Assembly: GCA_016081115.2 (NCBI GenBank)
Contig: JABTTQ020001508.1
Span: 62,001 to 126,000 of the forward strand
Direction: 5' to 3'
DNA: 64,000 nucleotides
From: Rehmannia glutinosa
Taxonomy: Eukaryota; Streptophyta; Magnoliopsida; Lamiales; Orobanchaceae
This document shows, in pieces, positions 56,339 to 64,000 of this stretch (its first letter is position 1; every line of letters starts with the position of its first letter). Under the pieces are notes generated by a model, which saw only the letters and a program-made list of their open reading frames with translations, was not told the origin of the DNA and made no database searches. The position numbers and the translations under genes are program-made.

Positions 56339-56551
56339 GTTCTTGTGGTAAGAACATACTTGGATGATCTAGGTGATAGGTGAAGAAGATTGTGGTAATC
56401 TTCTTATTGAGGTGTTGAAGAATTTGGTATTCTTCAAGGTTGAAGATTGTGGTAATCTTCACAAGGCCGTTGAAGGAAGATTGTGGTAATCTTCAAAGGG
56501 AGATTGTGGTAATCTCCAAAGGTGGTGTTGAAGAAGAGTGTGGTGCTCTTC
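56339..56551 (+). repeat. Hairpin array in Copia-Ib 5' LTR (seven units)
   Basis: Units: 56339-56355 GTTCTT-GTGGT-AAGAAC; 56385-56403, 56442-56460 and 56476-56494 GAAGATT-GTGGT-AATCTTC; 56417-56435 GAAGAAT-TTGGT-ATTCTTC; 56499-56517 GGAGATT-GTGGT-AATCTCC; 56533-56551 GAAGAG-TGTGGTG-CTCTTC. Stems differ in compensating pairs while the loop is almost fixed. They begin about 240 bp after the TATA box, so they should be transcribed. The 3' LTR has the same array between 62717 and 62934. Confidence 0.88.
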
Positions 56552-56874
56552 AAGTTGTTGTAAGTTGAATTTGTATTAATTTTGGTAATTAATAAAATTC
56601 TTTTTCTTTTCGAAATCCATCCCGGATATACTGGGGTGGTAGAGGATTAGGCCCTAGGTGGGTTGAACTCTCTTTAAATCGACGTGTGTTGTTTATATTC
56701 CGCACCTTTATTATTGTATTTGAGCATTCGGTTGTAAAAAGAGGCGAAATCAAAAGATGGAGATAATCTATTCACCCCCCTCTAGATTATCGTAGCCGCT
56801 TGGACTTATAAGTGGTATCAGAGCCAAACTCTTTGGCAAGCTCGTTTCACATCGCGAGTGAAGAGAAACGATCG

Positions 56875-58265
56875 ACGGCTACGAACGAAGCTCATCTATC
56901 CGCAGACTCCACCACCAAGCCACCACTATTTGATTCCAAGAATTTTAATTTTTGGAAAGAAAGAATGGAATGCTATCTACAAGGTTGCGGGTTCGACATT
57001 TGGAACACCGTCATTAATGGAGAATCCATTCCGACGAAAGATACACCATACACCTCAAAAGGCTTCAAAAAGCTCAATGATGAAGAAAAGAAAATCATCT
57101 CCTTAAACGGTAAGGCTTTAAATATTTTGTATTGTTCATTTACTAATTTAGAATATGAACATATTGTAGGAATAAAGTCGGCACATGAAGTATGGAAAAA
57201 TTAGAAGCCATCTATGGAGTATTTGCAAATGAAAGGAGTCAAACAAAAGCATCTACTTCTCAAGATCATACAAGCTCAAATCTAAGGAATAAGCCTCCTA
57301 CAACTTCCAATTATGAAGAAGTTGAATATTGTTTTATGGGCATCAATGAAGAAAATGAGGTATGTCTTAAACCCTCTACTTCCTATGATATTGTCATTCA
57401 AAATGATTATAGTGATTTACAAAATGATTATGATGAACTTCAAAATGAATTCCAAAGCTTACTTGTTAGATACAAAAATTTGAAAAAGGAATTCAATATT
57501 TTGAAAAATGATAAGGATAGTTTATTTACTTCTTATGAATCACTATCATGTGCTCACACCACCACACTTGACAAGGTTAGAAACCTTGAAAAAGAAAATA
57601 GTACTCTTGTTGAGAATATTGATTGCATGAAAAAGGATTTATTAAAATCCAACTTGAGTACCAATAAAATGTCCAATATTGTTGATATTCATAATTGTGA
57701 TAAAGGACTTGATCATAAGCCTAATGTTGTTAATCATATGAAAAAGGATCAAGTCACTATGCATATTGGTCATTATGCTCCTAGAATTATTACTTGTTTT
57801 TATTGTGGCAAAAATGGTCATACGGCTAATTCTTATCGTGCTAGAAATAGCTCTAAATATTGTTGGAGACCTAAAAGTCTCAAAGCTAATCTTAAAGGAC
57901 CCAAACACATGAGGGTACCACAAAACAATGTGCTATTAGGTACCCAGCAAAGCAAAAATCGGAGAAAATTCATGCCACCAAGAAAACATCAAATGAACGT
58001 TTCATTTGATCAAAGAAGGAGAAACTACTCTCAACAAAGCCAATTTCCAAGAAGAGCGTATAATCAAAAATGGGAAGAACACAATCCTTGGAAATGGCAA
58101 AGACATCATCAACAAGATGATTTTCAAAGAAGAAGAAACCATCAACCATGGGAAGGTAACCAATCTTGGAAATGGAGAAGTCATCATCAACAAAGTAACT
58201 TCTCAATGGGAAGATATCATCAACAATGGGAAAGACACAACCCATGGAAACGGCGTAATTGGTAA
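56875..58265 (+). pseudogene. gag: Copia-Ib gag with a new W/H/Q-rich repeat tail
   Basis: The expected start codon reads ACG (56875-56877) where Copia-Ia has ATG in the same place; the open frame also runs upstream through the primer site without an ATG. The first frame (to 57204) has KPPLFDSKNFNFWKERM and LNGKALNILYC. A one-base shift near 57195 passes to the frame 57192-58265. About 130 residues of the central capsid region present in Copia-Ia are missing. A coiled-coil-like segment (residues 80-170 of the second frame) is kept. The zinc knuckle at 57795-57836 reads CFYCGKNGHTANSY, with the last cysteine lost. From 57954 the protease is replaced by a tail with W-K-W and R/S-H-H-Q-Q repeats, ending at TAA 58263-58265. 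Confidence 0.82.
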
Positions 58266-59147
58266 ACCGTATCTCCCCATTTGTATATGCATTTTATTTT
58301 TAAATCTATGCATACTTTTAATTGTGTCTTAATTGCAAAATGAATCTTCAAGTATTTATTTTTAATATAGGCTTCTTATATATTTATGAGTTTCAAAATT
58401 TTAAAAAAAAGAGACCTTGCATGATTTTCTAAAACTCTTGAGCATTTTATTAGACTTATGTGGCTTATTATCTCTTATGAAATCTTATAGCATAAGCTCT
58501 TTTTGATATCTCATATTACTTGCCTACACTTGTATTTTCTATGCAAATGTTGTCTAAAAATTGTGTAGGATACATATTTCATACTCATTGGCTATTACGT
58601 CATCAAGTTTCTTAAACCATCGAGGTATGTCTACTCGTATTTTTCTTTAAACTCGATTTTATGCTTATGCACATATCTTTCAAGATATTTCATTTTGATC
58701 CCTTAAGTGCCCCTAATTGATCTTGCAAATATTTTCTTTTAAAAGGCACTACGTGTTTAGTCTCGATTTTATCGTTTATATGTTTTCCCAAAACCCATAT
58801 TTGTTGGATATAGTCCAAACTTATATTTTTGCAAAGTTTTAAAACTTTTGGGGTGAAAAATCGAATTTTGGAAAACCTCGGGAGAAAGAAAAATCACCTG
58901 GGACGGTCGGAAGCGGGCGACGGCCGCTTCGCACGCGTCGGCCGGTCTCTCCCCTACCTCGACTCTGGCCGCCTGGCCAATTTTTCGGGTTTTAAATGTT
59001 CTTTCTTCATTTCAAAATAGACGAAGAAAATCCCCAAAACCCTTGCGTATGCGTAAATCATCCCCTTTTCTCTAGAATCTTCAATTCTTCATCATTTTTC
59101 ACGATTCTTGTTGCTAATCTTCTTATTTTCACAAGAATCTTACATAT
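58266..59147 (+). promoter_or_regulatory. Copia-Ib spacer with GC-rich cluster before the accessory ORF
   Basis: No coding sequence from 58266 to 58880. At 58895-58985 a GC-rich cluster (gacggtcgg, cgacggccg, gtcggccggtc) repeats the palindrome words of the LTR. A weak TATA-like ttttaaatg (58989-58997) follows about 155 bp before the accessory ATG, then a CT/A-rich leader. This mirrors the order in the LTR. A second promoter is inferred, with the TATA element poor. Confidence 0.45.
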
Positions 59148-60560
59148 ATGGCTCCTCCAAGAAATTCCACCGATCAAAATCCCACTTCTAAGAGAAGAAA
59201 GAAAGGCGGAGAGGGTACTTGAGAAATCGGCGAGACGAAGCCGAACAAAGGGATATTCGAGCCGCTCAAAGAAACGTGGCTCAAGAAGGTGATGATGTTC
59301 AAAATCTCATTCTCTCTCGGGCCCAAATTACCGAAGCTTCCGGAACAATTTCGCTCGAAAATTGCCGTTGGGCTTAAAGGTAAAAATCTTTTGTTACTCA
59401 AGCTCAAAATTCTCGCAATGCTCTTAATTTCATCAATAAGTATGCGGAATGGTACTATGAGGATTCGGGATGGGAGGTAAATCTATTGCTCGGACTAAAA
59501 TGTGTCGCTTTTAGTTCATTTACAAATGAGTATCCTACTATAAGAGGATTTTTTTTGAGGAGCAAGGTTGGATGTATTTATGGGAGCATGCTTATGTGTT
59601 GTATGATGATGATATTATCCAACTCTTTTATGCCAATATGTGGGTCGAATATGATAATGAAAGAAAGTCGATTCACAGTTAATTCGCTTATAAAGGGTCG
59701 TCATTTTAGATGGACTCCCAATGATATTTGCCGGCTTTTACATGTTAGAGAAGGTGGTTGGGATTATTTCTCTTGTGGGACTTGGAATGATGAAATGTTG
59801 GGGGTGTCGATGAAAGAAGTTAAGACGTATTTGGGAGTATGGCCAAAGTATTCTTTGTTGGCAATGACACTTGAGCATCGTATTTTATCGGTCATTGTCG
59901 CATATTGCATTTGTGGTAAGTCGGGAAAGATGCCTAGCAATATGGATTATTTTTGACTTATAAGATTGCTAGGAGGAACCACTTAACTTTGGTGCCATAC
60001 TTATTCAATGTCTAATCGAGTCCATTACTCAAGGTAATAAGAAGTTGGTTATGGGAAATTGGATTTGTAAACTTCTTATTCAATCGACTACCTTCGCTTC
60101 TGGAGTGTAACTCGGAGGTATTTCAAAACGACTTTGACATTGATAACATCGCCCAAATGGTCACTATGCGCAAGAACATGGAAATCCGACCAACCAAAAT
60201 GGCGAGAGGAAGAGGTCAAGAGTCTCCGATCCTAATGACTTCTTTGATGACATCGAGGCCGCAAGATTGGCGGAAGAGGGCGAACCGAGCAATCCGGGAG
60301 GGTAATACCGGTGCTCAACCGCCTAGAGGTATACTCAAGCCGAATTCGATGAGATGAGGGCTTTTCATGAGACGAGGTATGAGGCTTTGGAGCAAAAGAC
60401 CTCCAAAATGCAAAAGTCTATCGGCAAGTTAAAGAAATTCATCAAGGACTTACTTGCTTCTCCTCGGATGAGGAATGATGTTACCCCACCCCTTTACTTT
60501 CTAGCATTTTCATTTAAGTTGCTTTGTACTTTTATGAACTTTTGTAAAACTCATTTGTAC
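59148..60560 (+). pseudogene. Copia-Ib accessory ORF (putative plant transposon protein-like)
   Basis: The ATG 59148 (ATGGCT context) gives MAPPRNSTDQNPTSKRRKKGG, a basic start like that of Athila ORF-1. Several frameshifts follow. Shifted frames give an Asn/Gln/Ala-rich region, then NFINKYAEWYYEDSGW, then EEQGWMYLWEHAYVLYDDDI and IQLFYANMWVEYDNE (near 59550-59670). The frame to 59956 gives FTVNSLIKGRHFRWTPNDICRLLHVREGG and MTLEHRILSVIVAYCI. The FYAN...IKG...F...I...L pattern fits the domain annotated as putative plant transposon protein in many plant elements. The C-terminal part to 60560 is basic, then coiled-coil-like. Function unknown. Confidence 0.65.
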
Positions 60561-61696
60561 TAATGATATTTGCTTGTTTTTCTTAAAAGGGTTAATATTG
60601 CAAGTTGATAATGACTTGTGAGTGTTCATGATATTGATAGAGTATTTGATGGTAAAAATACTCTAATTTAAGCATTGTTTGATAATTGGTATGAAGTATT
60701 TGATGGTAAAAGTGCTTCTTTTAAATGCTTTGATCATTATGCTTAGTTGCATATGCATTGGGACATTTGATATATCATACATGTATTGTTTAAGGCATGA
60801 CTTATATTACTTGATGGTTGCTCTAATTTTTGGCATTTGTAATGCCTTGATCCTTCTTAGCTTATCTCAATTGGGTTGAACCCTTGAGAATCTACTTTGA
60901 GCTTCTTATTTGATGAACAAATGTTGCATATGTTGCATATGATCTTATTGAGCTTTGGAATGAGGTTGATTGTTGATATGATAATTTTTGGCTTGAACCT
61001 TTTACAAGGACTGTATACAATCTCTTTTATTTTTTATGCACTCAAGGTGTTCGATGAATTGTCATGAATGAATTGTTCGACTTTTACTCTTATGCTTTCA
61101 TATGTCTTATATACTCATTGAGATCATGTCTTGACACTTAAACGAGCTTATGGATATCAAATGATACATTTCTCCCATTTTTTTCGGATTATGTTTATCT
61201 CCTCGAATGGTTGATAAATTGTCTCTTTGGCGCACTTTGATATACTTGTATGATGTTTTTATCATCCTAACATTCTTTTGATGATTCCAAAGGAGAGAAA
61301 CAGGAAAATGGCTCGTTAGCTCAAAGAAGCTAATAAAAAGCTCGAAATAAAAGCTATAAGCTATGGCTCATAAAAGCCATAAGTTGTGATTTATTTTTAG
61401 TCCAATTGTTGCTTGATGGACTTATATAATGATGTTTTGTGACAGGGGGAGCTTATAAGCTCTTGAACAAATTGTAAAAGCTAAAAGCTTTTAGCTTATG
61501 GAAAATTGCTTTTACATTATTCTTGATATGCTTGTTGATAGGGGGAGCTTGTGCTTATTATTGAAAATATCTACTCCCTACTTGGTTGCTTTAATATTTT
61601 TGGAAATTTTGGTTGCTTCCAAACGGTCAAATGTTTTTTTCCGGAAAATCATTGCTCTCTTAGTTTGTGTTAAAATTGTTTTGGTTTGTAATCATC
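60561..61696 (+). other. Copia-Ib 3' non-coding zone with AGCTT and purine motifs
   Basis: AT-rich, matching parts of Copia-Ia 9000-9930. At 61311-61555 lie many agctt/aagct words and two purine motifs: gacagggggagctt (61441-61454) and gatagggggagctt (61537-61550), both upstream of the true tract. Confidence 0.7.
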
Positions 61697-61710
61697 AAAA
61701 AGGGGGAGAT
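61697..61710 (+). other. Copia-Ib polypurine tract
   Basis: aaaaagggggagat directly before the 3' LTR. Confidence 0.9.
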
Positions 61711-63191
61711 TGTTTGATACATGTTTTTATCTTAATTTTGATGATTTTGTTTTGCACCAAAACAATGTTTTTTTATTGTTGTCCAAATACTCCTAAATGA
61801 TTTAAAATGGTTTTAATATTTTCCGGAGTATTTCTTCAAGTTTATTTTCGTCTAAATTGGACAACGCTTTTAATGATTTTACGTTATTGGGTTTTCACTC
61901 TCAAACGATGTTTCTAAATGTTGTCCTAATACTCCCGATCGGTCTAAAATGTTTTTACTATTTTTCGGAGTATTTCTTGTTGTTTATCTTCGATTAAATA
62001 TTGGACAACACTTTGGTTTTGAGGCCAACTGTCGCCCTATTGGGCAACCCGCATCAAGAGTACGTTGAACCCAAAAGTTGAGCCCGGAGTGTAAAGGGCA
62101 GGTCGACCCGCCGCCCCAAGGCGTCGCCGTCAGACGACGGGTCGCCAGGGTGCGACCGGTGCTGCAAGTGTGTTTCAAAAGTAACACTTGATCTTTGCAA
62201 AATCCATGAGGGGGATCTGGTTGGGGTGATGGTCGAGCGGTCGAGGTATACGCCGACCGGCCGCCCGTGTTATTTTCTTTGTGTATTCTTCTAACGTCTA
62301 TTTCGTGCGGCGACGGTCGCCCTATCTTTTGACATGCAAATTTCGACCGTTTGACAAGACACATTTCCTTAAAATGTGGGATTGATTTCTAACAGCTATA
62401 TTCTTGATTTTAATTGCAATTTTCAGAGATTTTTAGTCCCCAAGAGGAGCCTATGCTTGATCAATCATCTCCTATAAATAGAGGAAGTTTTGGAGCAACC
62501 AAAAGAATAATTGAGATACATTTCTTCAAGATACACTTCAAGCAAACACTTGGTCTTTCATTGTTATTATTCTTGTTGTAAAATTGCCTAGCTTATCACT
62601 TTCACATCTTTGAGGTCTAGGCTTTTCTTGATTACACTTCGCACTCAAATTGTATTATTCATTATTGAGTTGTAATCTTGATTTTTGGTTATCATTCAAA
62701 CACAAGATATCCTTGTGAGTGTTCTTGTGGTAAGAACATACTTGGATGATCTAGGTGATAGGTGAAGAAGATTGTGGTAATCTTCTTATTGAGGTGTTGA
62801 AGAATTTGGTATTCTTGAGGTTGAAGATTGTGGTAATCTTCACAAGGTGCCGTTGAAGGAAGATTGTGGTAATCTTCAAAGGGAGATTGTGGTAATCTCC
62901 AAAGGTGGTGTTGAAGAAGAGTGTGGTGCTCTTCAAGTTGTTGTAAGTTGAATTTGTATTAATTTTGGTAATTAATAAAATTCTTTTTCTTTTCAAATCC
63001 ATCCTGAGGATATCTTGGGGTGGTAGAGGACTAGCCCCTAGGTGGGTTGAACCTCTTTAAATCGACATGTGTTGTTTATATTCCGCACCTTTATTATTGT
63101 ATTTGAGCATTCGGTTGTAAAAAGAGGGAAATCAAAAAGATGGAGATAATCTATTCACCCCCTCTAGATTATCGTAGCCGCTGGACTTACA
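61711..63191 (+). repeat. Copia-Ib 3' LTR
   Basis: 1481 bp, very close to the 5' LTR. Differences cluster in the CpG-rich palindrome zone (62025-62345), where several bases are missing or changed, while the rest is nearly identical. TATA box at 62473-62480. Hairpin units at 62767-62785, 62799-62816 (3' arm damaged), 62823-62841, 62859-62877, 62882-62900 and 62916-62934. Followed by the cctat target duplication. Confidence 0.93.
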
Positions 63192-64000
63192 CCTATACTA
63201 GAAGTTCGGTAGTCCAACAACAAGTGATTCGCAATTACTTTTATGCAGCTTAGCTAAATTGCAACTATGGTGGAATTGCCCATATCCCAATTAATGCTAA
63301 TAACTTTGAGTTGAAAACGGCGTTAATTTCAATGATTCAATAGAACCGGTTTGGGGATTTGCAATCGAGATCCCAACTCTCATCTTGTACACTTCATGCA
63401 AATCAGAACACAATCAAGATGAACGGAGTGTCGGATGATGCTATACGCCGTGCATATTCCCTTTCTCTTTAAGGGATAGGGCCAAAAACAAGTTAGACAC
63501 ATTGACTCGGGGAGAGTGTTAACACTGGGATGATTTGAGCGAAGTTCTTATTCAAATTCTTTCCACCAAACAAGACACACTGCAGTTTAAGAGCAAGATC
63601 ACTCAGTTCAGACAGTTTGACTCTGAACCACTATACGAGACTTGGGAGAGATTCAGAGATCTTTTGAGGAGGTGTCCGCAATATGGGTTTCCAGACGATC
63701 AGCAACTTTGTTTCTTCTACAACGGGTTATTGGGACAAACAAGATCATTTATGGATGCCGCATGAGGAGGAGCTTTACTAGCAAAAATCCCTCAAGATGC
63801 CTTTAATTTGTTTGAGGATATGGCAATGAACAACTATCGGTGGCCCTCCCAGAGGAAAAATATCAAAAGGGTAGCCGAAGTTTCGACTCGGACTCCAACC
63901 AAAGCATTAACGGCTCGGATGATCGCATTGACAAATTAGATAAGTGTTTTAACTCAAGGGGCGAGGCAAACACAAGTGCAAATAACGGGGAGTTCCAAAA
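63192..64000 (+). pseudogene. gag: Gypsy-IV gag (Athila/Tat-type, runs off the window)
   Basis: Read in shifting frames: INANNFELKTALISMIQ (near 63285-63340), MNGVSDDAIR (63420-63449), ILSTKQDTLQFKSKITQFRQFDSEPLYETWERFRDLLRRCPQYGF (63555-63695), FYNGLLGQTRSFMDAA ending at a stop near 63763, then ALLAKIPQDAFNLFEDMAMNNYRW in continuation. This is the same capsid family as at 556-1985 but a different copy. The segment begins with the Copia-Ib target duplication (63192-63196). Confidence 0.83.

Larger units (their letters stand above)
55327..56810 (+). repeat. Copia-Ib 5' LTR
   Basis: 1484 bp, TGTTTGATAC at the start and cttata at the end (the 3' LTR ends cttaca, so the terminal CA has mutated). 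Contents: two tandem inverted-repeat units (55393-55479 and 55532-55622), an ACCGGTCG palindrome cluster (55638-55935), a TATA box (tataaata, 56091-56098), and a seven-unit hairpin array (56339-56551). The LTR is followed by the primer site tggtatcagagc (56813-56824). Confidence 0.93.
55327..63191 (+). mobile_element. Copia-Ib: pol-less SIRE-like element with gag and accessory ORF
   Basis: A 7865-bp element with LTRs 55327-56810 and 61711-63191 and the 5-bp target duplication cctat at 55322-55326 and 63192-63196. The interior (4.9 kb) has a gag with a new C-terminal tail and a second ORF near the 3' end, but no protease, integrase, polymerase or RNase H. Its LTRs and 3' zone are clearly related to Copia-Ia, so it could have been mobilised with enzymes of that family. 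It resembles TR-GAG type non-autonomous elements but has an extra ORF. It inserted into Gypsy-IV gag. Confidence 0.93.

Noticed and set aside
56339..56551. Hairpin array as a CRISPR array
   Set aside because: Repeats are 17-19 bp imperfect palindromes with irregular short spacers inside a eukaryotic LTR.

Overview
The window looks like an intergenic, repeat-packed stretch of a large nuclear plant genome, most likely a eudicot. I see no host gene that I can defend, and no tRNA, rRNA or CRISPR array. Almost every long open frame is a decayed piece of a transposable element. The plant assignment rests on SIRE/Maximus-like Ty1/Copia elements primed by an initiator-Met tRNA site (tggtatcagagc), Athila/Tat-like Ty3/Gypsy elements primed by a tggcgccgttgccgggga-like site, a Tekay/Del-like chromovirus, a plant L1 LINE with a terminal RNase H, and CACTA and hAT ends.

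Layout, left to right. 1-1985 and 11189-11287: Gypsy-I (+), LTR end, primer site and gag, split by 1986-11183: Copia-Ia (+), a full SIRE-like element with a 5-bp target duplication (taaat). Copia-Ia's reverse transcriptase is split by a hAT-type element at 6819-7631. 11288 to about 17150: an L1-type LINE (-). 17161-20481: unassigned DNA with a (TAT)n tract and a 109-bp tandem duplication. 20482 to about 21757: a CACTA end. 21757-27229: the 3' part of a Tekay-like chromovirus (+) with a 4.1-kb LTR. 27230 to at least 29929: Copia-III (-), internally deleted, with a TIR element (29931-30961) in its LTR. 31850-53544: Athila-II (-), a pol-less element with gag and an Athila ORF-1, split by Copia-II (-, 35239-49308), a 14-kb SIRE-like element with a very long accessory ORF. 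53545-55326 and 63192-64000: Gypsy-IV (+), LTR and gag, split by 55327-63191: Copia-Ib (+), a pol-less relative of Copia-Ia with gag and an accessory ORF (target duplication cctat).

The insertion order can be read from the nesting: Gypsy-I before Copia-Ia before the hAT; Gypsy-I before the LINE; Athila-II before Copia-II and before Gypsy-IV; Gypsy-IV before Copia-Ib; Copia-III before the TIR element.

The most interesting signals are RNA-level and architectural. (1) The LTRs of Copia-Ia and Copia-Ib carry arrays of three to seven short hairpins with a nearly invariant GTGGT loop and stems that change in compensating pairs. (2) Three elements from two superfamilies (Copia-Ib, Copia-II, Athila-II) carry an accessory 3' ORF with a similar N-terminal pattern, each preceded by a putative core promoter and by the same family-specific short motif found in that element's LTR or interior. 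(3) Copia-Ib and Athila-II have both lost pol but kept gag plus the accessory ORF, and Copia-Ib gag ends in a new repeat-rich tail. All functional readings are inference from sequence read by eye.
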